Below, in pieces: positions 8,266 through 16,258 of a DNA stretch of 52,010 nt. The DNA is from Acidobacteriota bacterium (GTDB lineage Bacteria > Acidobacteriota > JAAYUB01), in contig JAAYUB010000017.1 in assembly GCA_012517875.1 (NCBI GenBank), positions 148,943 through 200,952 of the forward strand, in the 5' to 3' direction. A program made the translations under genes and the position numbers. The notes below the pieces were generated by a model. It made no database searches. It was not told the DNA's origin and saw only the letters and a program-made list of their open reading frames with translations. Each line of letters starts with the position of its first letter. Within the stretch, counting starts at the first letter, position 1.

Positions 8266-9693
8266 CTACAGCAATCGCTTGAGGATCGTCAGATCGACCG
8301 CATCGATGGCGCCGTCCTGATCCAGGTCCGCGGCGGCGGCGGCCAGGTCGTCTGACCGGAGATTTCCCGCCAGGTAGTCAGCCAGCAGGATGGCATCCGC
8401 ATTGTCCACGGCGCCGTCCCCGTTCAAGTCGCCGACGAGCGCGCCGGCGGGCCGCTCGTAACAGCCGATATCCGAGGCGGCTCCCTGGGGCCGGGCCACG
8501 CCGTCGAGGTCGTCCGCGACCCCAACAAGCGTCAGCCCGTGATCCACCGCCCAGGCCGGTTCCGGCAGGTGGTGGTCGCCGCCGGGATCGATGAAAAGCT
8601 CCGCTGCCGTGTGCGACGCCGAGTGGACATCCTGGCCGGAGCCCGACTGCCACGCCGCCAGCGTCAGGAAGGCGTCGTCCAGGCTGATGCGGGTCATGAT
8701 GTTGTAGTCGCTCACCAGGCCGCTCAGGCTGCCCGTGTCCGTTTCCAAACCGCCGCGGGAACCGTCGTGAATGAGGATGTTGTTGAGGATCTGATTGCCG
8801 GTGGAGCCGTTGATCATGTTGAGCGCCCATCGCGCCGACGACGGCATGTGCACCGTGTTGTGGGCGATCAGGTTGTTCCGGCAGCCCCATTGGGTGCCCT
8901 GGCCGTCGTCCCACAGGGCGATCCCGCCGGCCTGATTCCCATAGATCAGGTTGTTGGTGATGCGGGACGTCCGCACCGACGCGAGGTTAATCCCGGCCCC
9001 GCCGCCCGCGCCGTTGGCGGTGACCACGTTGTACTCCACGCGGGCCTCCGAGCAGATCCCGTCGCCGCCCATGGACGGGTCGGCGTTGATCTGGATCCCG
9101 CAGCCGCGATTATGATGGCAGTAGTTGTGGCGGATGACCGCGTCGTCGCCACTGTTGCTGTGGTAGATGCCGTGCTCCTGGCTGGAGTAGGCGCACTCGT
9201 TGAACTCGGCGGTGAACGCCTCGGCGAAACCGGTGAAGATGCCCCACTTCTGGTTGTGGTGGCAGTGGCAGTTGCGGATGACCACGTGGTCCGCCTCGCG
9301 GATGTCGATGCCGGCCGATCCCGTGGCGCCCGTGACCTCGAATCCGTCGACCAGCCACCAGTCGTGGTTTTCGATGTTGATGACGCTGCCGTGCCAGTTG
9401 TCCGGCCCCGCCGTGTTGATCACCACGGACGCGCCGGCTTCGGCCCTGAATTGCACGGGCTGCCCCGCCGCGCCGGAGGATTTGGAACGGAAACCGGCAT
9501 AGGCCCCGCTGCGGACGAGCACGACATCCCCCGCCTGGACTTGGTCGGCGGCGCGCTGCAGGGTACGCCACGGCTGGGCGGACGACCCGGGACCGCCGTC
9601 GCTTCCGGCGGGCGAGACATAGTACGTCGCCGGCAAGCAGAATGCTCCCGCCACTACCAGCATGATCAGAATCAACCAACGGCGGCAACACAT
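8266..9693 (-). CDS. Secreted right-handed beta-helix protein with C-terminal dockerin-like module
   Basis: Exported protein of 475 residues. A cysteine-bearing N-terminus (MCCRRWLILIMLVVAGAF) acts as a signal peptide. The body has repeated short beta-strand turns rich in N, G and I (INIENHDWWLVDG, HVVIRNCHCHHNQ, ARVEYNVVTANG, SRITNNLIYGNQ, NNLIAHNTVHM), as in parallel beta-helix (NosD/pectate-lyase-like) proteins. The C-terminus carries two Ca-binding loops of dockerin type I form: GDLNGDGAVDNADA and DLDQDGAIDAVDL. GGAGGAAGC precedes the ATG. No cohesin or scaffoldin gene is present, so the dockerin may act as a generic calcium-stabilised tail or export-sorting module. Possible polysaccharide binding or lyase activity is unproven. 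Confidence 0.85.
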   Translation of the reverse strand: MCCRRWLILIMLVVAGAFCLPATYYVSPAGSDGGPGSSAQPWRTLQRAADQVQAGDVVLVRSGAYAGFRSKSSGAAGQPVQFRAEAGASVVINTAGPDNWHGSVINIENHDWWLVDGFEVTGATGSAGIDIREADHVVIRNCHCHHNQKWGIFTGFAEAFTAEFNECAYSSQEHGIYHSNSGDDAVIRHNYCHHNRGCGIQINADPSMGGDGICSEARVEYNVVTANGAGGGAGINLASVRTSRITNNLIYGNQAGGIALWDDGQGTQWGCRNNLIAHNTVHMPSSARWALNMINGSTGNQILNNILIHDGSRGGLETDTGSLSGLVSDYNIMTRISLDDAFLTLAAWQSGSGQDVHSASHTAAELFIDPGGDHHLPEPAWAVDHGLTLVGVADDLDGVARPQGAASDIGCYERPAGALVGDLNGDGAVDNADAILLADYLAGNLRSDDLAAAAADLDQDGAIDAVDLTILKRLL

Positions 9694-9755
9694 GGATCGC
9701 TTCCTCCGTTCAATTCCTGGCCCGGTTCCCGCGTCCGCTACGGTTGCGCCGGCGC

Positions 9756-11339
9756 TCAGTTCCAGTGCCTGATCCGGGGCCAGAGTTCACCGAGCGGGAT
9801 CTTCGGATCGCGGCCCACCCGGATGGTGAAGTGCTCCTCGGCCATGGCCCACGGATGCCCCACCCGCTCGGCCTCCTCCACCCGGCTGAACACTTCCAGG
9901 GCGTCCTCGCGGCTCACCTGAAGCAGGATGACCACCGCGCCGGTGCAGTCGCGCGGACCCCAGATAAAGTAGTTCTGGTGGGCGGAAATGGCTTTGGGCA
10001 GGCCGTGACGGCCGCCGAAGAAATCGATCGCCCCGGCCTCGCCGTAGTTGCCGGCGAAGATGCAGGTTCGCGCTCGTTCCGCCGCCGGCAGGCCGTGGTA
10101 CACCCGGGCCACCGTCGCCACCATCTCCGGCCAGCCGAACATGTCCCCGAAGTGCTGGGGCAAGGGGCCTTCATGGGCCACCTCGGTCTTGAGTCGCTGC
10201 AGGCCCAGGGCCGCCATGTAGGGCGGGATCGCCGCCACAGGCAGGACGGGCAGAACCAGCGGGGCTAACGCCGCCCCCGTGGCCGCGAGCAGCGCGGGGT
10301 ACGCCGCCCGCAGCCAACGCAACCCGCGGACGCGTTCCAGCCGGACGGCCCACCAGACACCTCCGGCGGCCAGCAGCATCGGGTAGGCGGGGGCCAGGTA
10401 ATAGTGCTTGGCGTGCATGACGATCATCAATCCCAAGAATATAAGGAACGCCAGACCGAGGTGACGGTGGCGCCGGCCCTCCCGGTCGGCGAGGTAGAAC
10501 CAGATCCCGGCGAGCCAGAGCGGCAGGGTGACTGGGTTGAGGATCAGCACCTGCTGGATCAGAAACTCGAGCGGGGGGTGGATCACGTTCTTCCCCGTGG
10601 CGCGAACGTTCTTCAGCAGCTCGAGGGTCGCCCAGCCATGGCGCCATTCCCAGATCACGTTGGGTAGGATGATGACGACCGCCAGCGCCGCGCCAATCCA
10701 AAACCATCGGCTGGCGAGTGCCCGCCGCGCGCGGGTCAGAAGCAATCCCGCCACCAGAGCCGCGGCAAAGAAGATGGTCGAGTGCTTGTTCATGAAACCG
10801 AGACCGAGCAGCACGCCGAATCCCGCCCAGTAGCGCGGCTCGCTCAGCCGGACCGCCCGCAGCGCGCACCAGACGGCGCCCACCCAGAACAGCGGCTCCA
10901 GGGCGTTCATGGACAGGAGCGTGTCGATGCCGAAGTAGATGGTCGCCGCCAGAGCGCCCAGCCCGGCCAGAAACACCGCCAGCCGCCCGCCCCCCAGCTC
11001 GTGCGCCATGGCGCCGGTGAAGAAGACCTTGGCCGCGCCGGCCACCGCCGGGAAGAACCGGATGGCGAACAGGGAGTCGCCCAGCAGCGCGCGGCTCAGC
11101 CAGGCCATCCACGCGACCATGGGGGCGTGGTCCACGTATCCCCAGTCCACGTGTTCACCGCAGGCGAGAAAGTACAACTCGTCCCGGAAATAGCCATATT
11201 GGCCGTTGGTAAAGAAATGGATCAGCAGCTTGGTCAGTGCCAGCCAACCGGCGATGGCCAGCGGGGACGACCAGGCAAGCCGGGACGGCAAGACGGCTTG
11301 GCCCGTCGGAACAGCCGGTTCAGCAGGATGGGGGTCCAT
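9756..11339 (-). CDS. GT39-type membrane glycosyltransferase (PMT/ArnT-like)
   Basis: Integral membrane protein of 527 residues, resembling the PMT_2/ArnT-like family that transfers sugars from polyprenyl-phosphate donors to lipids or proteins outside the cytoplasmic membrane. About ten hydrophobic segments follow residue 28. The first extracytoplasmic loop has the family motif YFRDELYFLACGEHVDWGY with its acidic residues, followed by DHAPMVAWMAW. The C-terminal region (about 430-527) is soluble. The ATG at 11339 coincides with the predicted transcription start of a strong promoter (11346-11373), so either the message is leaderless or translation starts at a later codon. Acceptor and donor are unknown; no lipid A or arabinose genes lie nearby. 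Confidence 0.85.
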   Translation of the reverse strand: MDPHPAEPAVPTGQAVLPSRLAWSSPLAIAGWLALTKLLIHFFTNGQYGYFRDELYFLACGEHVDWGYVDHAPMVAWMAWLSRALLGDSLFAIRFFPAVAGAAKVFFTGAMAHELGGGRLAVFLAGLGALAATIYFGIDTLLSMNALEPLFWVGAVWCALRAVRLSEPRYWAGFGVLLGLGFMNKHSTIFFAAALVAGLLLTRARRALASRWFWIGAALAVVIILPNVIWEWRHGWATLELLKNVRATGKNVIHPPLEFLIQQVLILNPVTLPLWLAGIWFYLADREGRRHRHLGLAFLIFLGLMIVMHAKHYYLAPAYPMLLAAGGVWWAVRLERVRGLRWLRAAYPALLAATGAALAPLVLPVLPVAAIPPYMAALGLQRLKTEVAHEGPLPQHFGDMFGWPEMVATVARVYHGLPAAERARTCIFAGNYGEAGAIDFFGGRHGLPKAISAHQNYFIWGPRDCTGAVVILLQVSREDALEVFSRVEEAERVGHPWAMAEEHFTIRVGRDPKIPLGELWPRIRHWN

Positions 11340-11345
11340 GCATCC

Positions 11346-11373
11346 ATGATACCGCCCCGCCAGCGGATGTCAA
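11346..11373 (-). promoter_or_regulatory. Near-consensus sigma-70-like promoter for the GT39 gene
   Basis: On the minus strand: TTGACA (11373-11368), a 16-base spacer, then TATCAT (11351-11346). Transcription would start near 11339, the first base of the predicted coding sequence, leaving no leader. Confidence 0.6.
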
Positions 11374-11469
11374 CGGGCCGATCCGGCGCGACCCAGCCCA
11401 CATTTTCCATGACGGCACCGCCAAACCGGCCTATCATCAGATGTTGGAATCGGAGATGGTAGACGGAAC

Positions 11470-12450
11470 ATGCCCCATCTGAGCGCCAGCTCCTACCGCC
11501 CCCCCGTGTGGCTGCGCAGCGGCCACCTCCAGACGATCTACCCCGCCCTGTGCCGGCGCGTGGACGGCGTGGTGTATCGGCGCGAACGGGTGGAGCTCCC
11601 CGACGGCGACTTCGTGGACGTGGACTGGCGCCGCACCGGCGCTCCCCGGGCGGCGCTGATTCTGCACGGGCTGGAATCCAGCAGCCGGTCCCACTACGTG
11701 CTGGGCATGGTGCGCGCCCTGGGCCGACGGGGCTGGGACGTGGCGGCGCTGAACTTCCGCGGCTGCAGCGCCGAGCCGAACCGCCTGCTCCGCTCCTACC
11801 ACAGCGGTGACACCGACGACGCGGCGGCGGTCCTGGCGCGGATGGCCGCAGCAGACTACCGGGATCTCGCCCTGGTGGGTTTCAGCCTGGGCGGCAACGT
11901 GACACTCAAGTACCTTGGCGAAGCCTCCTCCGCCTTGCCCGACCGTCTGCGGATGGCGGCGGCCGTGTCGGTCCCGTGCGACCTGGCGGCATCGGCCCGC
12001 CGCCTGGCCCGGCCGACCAACCGGCTCTACATGCGCCGGTTCATCCGCCGGCTCATTGGGAAAATCGCCGCCAAGGCCGTCCGGTTCCCCGACCAGGTGC
12101 GATTGGCGGATTACAAAGGCATCATCAACTTCGAGGAATTCGATGATCGTTACACGGCGCCCGTCCACGGCTTCGCCTGCGCCGCCGACTACTGGGCGCG
12201 TGCGTCCAGCCTGCCGTTTCTCCCGGCGATCCGGGTGCCCACGCTGGTGCTCAACGCGCGGGACGACCCTTTTCTGACCCCCGAGTGCCACCCGGTCGCC
12301 GCCGCCGCAACCAATGCCAACCTGTTCCTGGAAACCCCTCGCTGGGGTGGCCATGTGGGATTCATCCGTCCGGCCGGGGAGTATTACCACGAAACCCGGG
12401 TGGGCGAATTTTTCGAACAGATGCTCCCCGTCATTAAAGGGACCAGCTGA
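11470..12450 (+). CDS. YheT-like alpha/beta hydrolase
   Basis: Cytosolic alpha/beta-hydrolase of the YheT/ABHD1-3 family (326 residues). The family start PPVWLRSGHLQTIYP is clear. LILHGLESSSRSHYV forms the oxyanion region, LVGFSLGGNVTLKYLGE supplies nucleophile Ser139, NARDDPFL holds the probable acid, and WGGHVGFI carries His295. The natural substrate of the bacterial members is unknown; carboxylesterase activity is expected. It is encoded divergently from the GT39 gene and ends 28 bases from the convergent M48 gene. Confidence 0.88.
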   Translation: MPHLSASSYRPPVWLRSGHLQTIYPALCRRVDGVVYRRERVELPDGDFVDVDWRRTGAPRAALILHGLESSSRSHYVLGMVRALGRRGWDVAALNFRGCSAEPNRLLRSYHSGDTDDAAAVLARMAAADYRDLALVGFSLGGNVTLKYLGEASSALPDRLRMAAAVSVPCDLAASARRLARPTNRLYMRRFIRRLIGKIAAKAVRFPDQVRLADYKGIINFEEFDDRYTAPVHGFACAADYWARASSLPFLPAIRVPTLVLNARDDPFLTPECHPVAAAATNANLFLETPRWGGHVGFIRPAGEYYHETRVGEFFEQMLPVIKGTS

Positions 12451-12478
12451 CGATGTCGGTGGATCCGGAGCGAAAGAG

Positions 12479-14284
12479 TCACTCCGCGAAACGGACCACG
12501 GCACGGACTCGGTTTTCCGCGATATCCAGGGCGAAGGTGCGGTACACCGCCAACTCCCCGCCGCCCACACGGATCAACCGGTCGGGCGGCCCGAAACGGT
12601 CCAGCCAGGCCTGGCGGTCGGACACGCCCACGGCGCCGTCCTCGACCAGTTCGACGAAATAGTCCAGCTCCAGGATCCGCAAGCCGTCCCCGCGGTAAAC
12701 GTTGCCGGCGAAATCCCCCACGTCGAACGGGATCCTCCGCATCGGCTTGAGCCGCCGCTCGATCTCGTCTGTCACCTCGCCCACGGGCACCCGCTCGGTG
12801 TAAAACACCTGCAAACCGGGACTCTGGCGGGCGGCCCGTTCCGGATGCGGCAGGCCCAGGACACGGCGCACTTCGTCAGCGTGCGGTCCCGTCGTCTCGA
12901 TCCGGAGGAACGCCTGCCGGGCCTCGCGAGCCGAGGCAGCCCGTCCCCGCTCGGCGAGGATGGCCGCCAGGTTGTACACGGCCGCCGCGCTGTCGGGACG
13001 ACGTTCGATGATCCCCTTGAGCAGCTCAATGGCGGCGCCGGAGGTGCTCAACCCGCTGTTGTCGCCCAGCAGGTAAAGCGCCACGGCCTTGGCCACGCCG
13101 ACGGCGGCGTCCGCCGGGTCCAGTTTCGATGCGTCTTCGGCGGCGGCCAGGGCCCGGGCGTACTCCCCCTTCAGGATGAACGCCGACGCCAGGTTCACCC
13201 GCGCCGGCACGTAGAACGGGTCCCGGTCGGCCGCTTCGCGCAGGCACCGGATCGCCTGGTCGAGCCGGCCGCTGAAGAGGGGGTCCTGCCGGTACTCCGG
13301 TCCCTCCTGGCGCCGGAGCTCGTAGCGGCCCGCCGGCGTGTACGGGTCCAGCAGTGCCGGCAGCTTGAAGCGCAGACTGTCGGCATGGCTCTGGAACGCC
13401 GGCGTCTGCCTCGCCAGCTCGTAGTAGCAGAAGCCCAAATTGTTGAACACCTCGCGTCCCGGAAAACGGTGGCTGAAGCGTTCCAGCAGCCGTACAGCGT
13501 CCTCGTAGCGGCCCAGTTGGGCGAGCCGGACGCCGAAGTGGAACAAATCCAACTCTTCAACCACCTGAACCATCTGGCTCCTCAGAAAAACGGCCCGGTC
13601 CGCCGGGGAGGGATGCTCGCCGCCTTCGGCGGCGGCGTGCGGCAGTTGACGGACCCATTGTTCGAAGAACGACTGGCCCCCGCCCAGGATGACCGCCGGA
13701 TCGTAGCCGGCGATGGTCATGTAGACGAGACCATAGCTGTCCGCTTGGAGCTCCTTGACCCGGACGACGCTACGGATAGACTCGCCCGAGTCGGCTGCGC
13801 CGCCGGCCTGGCCCAGCAGCTCCTCCAACAGCTGGCGCCGGTCTTCGGCGCCCGGATACTTCTGAAGCGCCATGAATGCGGAACGATGCCAGAAATCGTC
13901 CTTAGCCAGGTGGGCCAGTTCGTGCCCGAGGAGGAAGGCCAGCCGCGCGTCGCCGTCGGCGGGTGGGACATCCCGGTAGCACAGGCGCAGGCCGCCGGCA
14001 GACATGACGATGCTGCCGTCGGGTAGAGCGACGGCATGGGGGTCGCCGTCACCTCGAATCACCACCAGACCGGGCAGGCGGTTCCCTTTCTTGTCGGCGG
14101 CGGCTGCCACCCGCCCGAACACCTGTTCCGCCCGGCCCACCAGCGGTTCCTCCTGGATGGTCAGCAAGCCGAAGTTCCGGATCCACCAACCCGCCGAATC
14201 GGCGGGGTTGGCGTCCTGGGCGGAAAGTGTCATCGCCCAGCCGGTCAGGATGACGCTCGCGAGCAGAAGTCGGCGCATGGTCAT
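12479..14284 (-). CDS. Secreted M48-family metalloprotease with TPR repeats
   Basis: Zinc metalloprotease of the M48 (BepA/LoiP-like) type, exported by a signal peptide (MTMRRLLLASVILTGWAMTLSAQ). The catalytic block GHELAH (His121, Glu122, His125) is intact. The matching downstream zinc ligand should be the glutamate in KELQADSYG (about residue 180). From about 260 to 500 there are TPR-like helical repeats, and the last 100 residues are unassigned. The start codon overlaps the anti-sigma stop (ATGA), implying translational coupling. It is the last gene of the CHAT-sigma-anti-sigma cluster. In known systems M48-TPR proteins (BepA) perform outer-membrane quality control; here the linkage suggests a role in the sigma pathway. 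Confidence 0.85.
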   Translation of the reverse strand: MTMRRLLLASVILTGWAMTLSAQDANPADSAGWWIRNFGLLTIQEEPLVGRAEQVFGRVAAAADKKGNRLPGLVVIRGDGDPHAVALPDGSIVMSAGGLRLCYRDVPPADGDARLAFLLGHELAHLAKDDFWHRSAFMALQKYPGAEDRRQLLEELLGQAGGAADSGESIRSVVRVKELQADSYGLVYMTIAGYDPAVILGGGQSFFEQWVRQLPHAAAEGGEHPSPADRAVFLRSQMVQVVEELDLFHFGVRLAQLGRYEDAVRLLERFSHRFPGREVFNNLGFCYYELARQTPAFQSHADSLRFKLPALLDPYTPAGRYELRRQEGPEYRQDPLFSGRLDQAIRCLREAADRDPFYVPARVNLASAFILKGEYARALAAAEDASKLDPADAAVGVAKAVALYLLGDNSGLSTSGAAIELLKGIIERRPDSAAAVYNLAAILAERGRAASAREARQAFLRIETTGPHADEVRRVLGLPHPERAARQSPGLQVFYTERVPVGEVTDEIERRLKPMRRIPFDVGDFAGNVYRGDGLRILELDYFVELVEDGAVGVSDRQAWLDRFGPPDRLIRVGGGELAVYRTFALDIAENRVRAVVRFAE

Positions 14285-15321
14285 TCCCCGCGCACCAGCA
14301 GTCCGATATCCACCAGGGCGCGATCGATCCGGCGGAACGACGCGGTGTTCGGCAGCCCGGCATCGATCTGGCGGCGGATTTCTTCGAATGCGGCGGCGAC
14401 GCCCGGCGGTCCGCCTGCGGCACTCACATCGGCCACGAGGCGATCGATCTCGGCGTGCTTGAAATATGCGCCGCAGCCGGTTCGCACGGCGATTCGGCCG
14501 CCGCCGACCCAGGCGCCGAGTTCCATCCGGGCCGCGCCGCGGGCGCCGCCGGCGGTGAGGGTCCGGTCGAAGAGTGCCTCAGGCAGTTCCGTCATCTCGT
14601 TTTGGCGCAGGCCGACTTCGGCGCGGTCGTACCCGGACCGCAGTTCGGCCGTTCCACCCAGTCGATCCAGATCACGGCGGATGTGGGCCAGCGTTTCGGC
14701 GGCCGCCACCGGGTCGCCCGCCCGCAGGTGCAGCTCAGCCTCCACCCAGCGCAGGCCGAGCGCAAACCAGCCGTCCGCCGGCGGAGCGCCGAATCCGTAC
14801 GCCGCACCGTCCGGCAGCCGGATCTCCGCCGCCCAGGCAGAGGGAACCGTAGCCGGTCCAGCCATTGCCGCCCGGACAGAAGACAGGACAGTTGCCGGGT
14901 GCTGGACTTCCGCCAGACGATCCTCGCCGACAGTGTCACGACCGGATGGCGCCGGCACTGCCTGGTCCGGTGCGGCGACGGGCGTCGCCGGGACAACCGG
15001 GACGACCGCTGTCGGCGTCGGACCCGCCATCCGGATGGGCGCGATCGCGATGAGGACGGCGGCCAGCAACAGCGCGGCCGCAGCCGCGGCCGGTACGGCC
15101 CAGCGGGGCGCGGCCCGGAAGTCGCGGACCGGGGCCGCCGCCGGCGTCTGCCAGGCGGAAACGACCTCCTGGTTGAACGCGATGGCCCCCGCTGCCAGGT
15201 CGTAGCAGTCGGGGCACTGGTCCAGATGATCCACGATCATTCGCTGCCGGTCCTCGGCCAGGCGGCCGTCGGCCCAGGCGGCGATCTCTTCCAAATCTGG
15301 ACAGTTTGTGTGTTCCCGCAT
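14281..15321 (-). CDS. Membrane-anchored zinc-finger anti-sigma factor
   Basis: Predicted anti-sigma factor. The N-terminal zf-HC2/ZAS domain has Cys7 and His32-x3-Cys36-x2-Cys39 (DHLDQCPDC). One membrane segment follows (about residues 74-96, alanine- and leucine-rich), then a 250-residue extracytoplasmic part with no recognised domain, rich in charged helices. The topology, cytosolic sigma binding plus an outside sensor, is that of RsiW- and RskA-like anti-sigma factors removed by regulated proteolysis. It lies 67 bases after the sigma gene and overlaps the M48 protease gene by four bases, so sigma factor, anti-sigma factor and protease are probably co-transcribed. No separate site-2 protease was seen in the window. 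Confidence 0.82.
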   Translation of the reverse strand: MREHTNCPDLEEIAAWADGRLAEDRQRMIVDHLDQCPDCYDLAAGAIAFNQEVVSAWQTPAAAPVRDFRAAPRWAVPAAAAAALLLAAVLIAIAPIRMAGPTPTAVVPVVPATPVAAPDQAVPAPSGRDTVGEDRLAEVQHPATVLSSVRAAMAGPATVPSAWAAEIRLPDGAAYGFGAPPADGWFALGLRWVEAELHLRAGDPVAAAETLAHIRRDLDRLGGTAELRSGYDRAEVGLRQNEMTELPEALFDRTLTAGGARGAARMELGAWVGGGRIAVRTGCGAYFKHAEIDRLVADVSAAGGPPGVAAAFEEIRRQIDAGLPNTASFRRIDRALVDIGLLVRGE

Positions 15322-15388
15322 TTCTCTGATCCTCCCCCGGCGACAGCCGGTGTGGCGCTCATCGCATTAGACGGCCGCGCCCGACTGT

Positions 15389-16258
15389 TTAACCGGGTTT
15401 TTCCCCCGGATCCTCCCCGCCGCCCGCGTCTCCGCGGTCGGCGACGGCGTCGTCGAAGAAGTTCAGCGATTTACGGGCGTCCGCGCAGCCCAGCATCTCG
15501 TCTACGGACTCCCGCACCATGCGCCGGCGCACCAGGAGCCTGCGCAGCTGCTCCTGGATCTTCTCGAACCGCCGGTAGAGGGCGACCTGGTTGCCGCCGA
15601 ACGACCGGGCGAGCTGGGCCACGGTCAACCCGTCGACGTAGCGCAGCCGGATGAGCAGACGATCCTCGGCCGGCAGGTCCGCCAGCGCGTCGCGCAGGGC
15701 GGCGCTGAGCCGGGCGGACTGTTCCACGTGCCGGATCCGGCCCAGCTCCTTCTCCGCCGACTGGCTCCGCGCCGCCAAGTTCTCCACCAACTCCAGGGGC
15801 ACCAGCGTCGTCATCCGGCGCAGCGGCAACTCCGCCGCCAGCCGGAACAGCTCGTCCCGGTCGAGGGACTCCCCGTGGCGCGCGCGCAGGGCCGCGAATG
15901 CCTCTTCGAACGTGCGCCGGCCCCGCACCATGAGCTTTTCCAGCTCCACCGCCAGCGCGCCACGCTTGAGCGCGGCGGCCGACGGCCGCCAGCGGCCCTG
16001 CTCCTGGGCGATGTAGTCGAGGAGCAGGCGCTGGATCACCGTCACCAGGAAGGTCTGGACACTGCTCAACCCCCTGAATTTCCGCAGGACGTCGTAGTCA
16101 TTCTCCACGAGCCGGACCAGCACGCGCGAACGGAATTCCTCGAGCTCGTCCGCCGGCAGCCCCCGGCGGCGGCCCACCCACCGGATCACCCGCTCCACCT
16201 GCGGCAGGTTGCGGGTGAGGAAATCCTCGGGATCATGGATGGGAGGGTCTAGCGCCAT
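15389..16258 (-). CDS. Sigma-70 family (ECF-like) RNA polymerase sigma factor
   Basis: Alternative sigma factor of 289 residues. The region 2-like part (about 40-95: VLVRLVENDYDVLRKFRGLSSVQTF, then LLDYIAQEQGR) matches the core-binding and -10 recognition helices. Region 4 (about 190-240: LADLPAEDRLLIRLRYVDGLTVAQLARSF) ends in a helix-turn-helix. The linker between them is longer (about 90 residues) than in a minimal ECF factor. A 40-residue acidic tail (FFDDAVADRGDAGGGEDPGEK) follows. Its ATG lies inside the last codons of the CHAT gene, a 10-base overlap that favours co-translation. The zinc-finger anti-sigma gene follows. Target promoters are not evident. Confidence 0.87.
   Translation of the reverse strand: MALDPPIHDPEDFLTRNLPQVERVIRWVGRRRGLPADELEEFRSRVLVRLVENDYDVLRKFRGLSSVQTFLVTVIQRLLLDYIAQEQGRWRPSAAALKRGALAVELEKLMVRGRRTFEEAFAALRARHGESLDRDELFRLAAELPLRRMTTLVPLELVENLAARSQSAEKELGRIRHVEQSARLSAALRDALADLPAEDRLLIRLRYVDGLTVAQLARSFGGNQVALYRRFEKIQEQLRRLLVRRRMVRESVDEMLGCADARKSLNFFDDAVADRGDAGGGEDPGEKPG

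Noticed and set aside
12314-14026. Plus-strand open frame of 570 codons
   Set aside because: Antisense to the M48-TPR gene, which has HELAH and a signal peptide.
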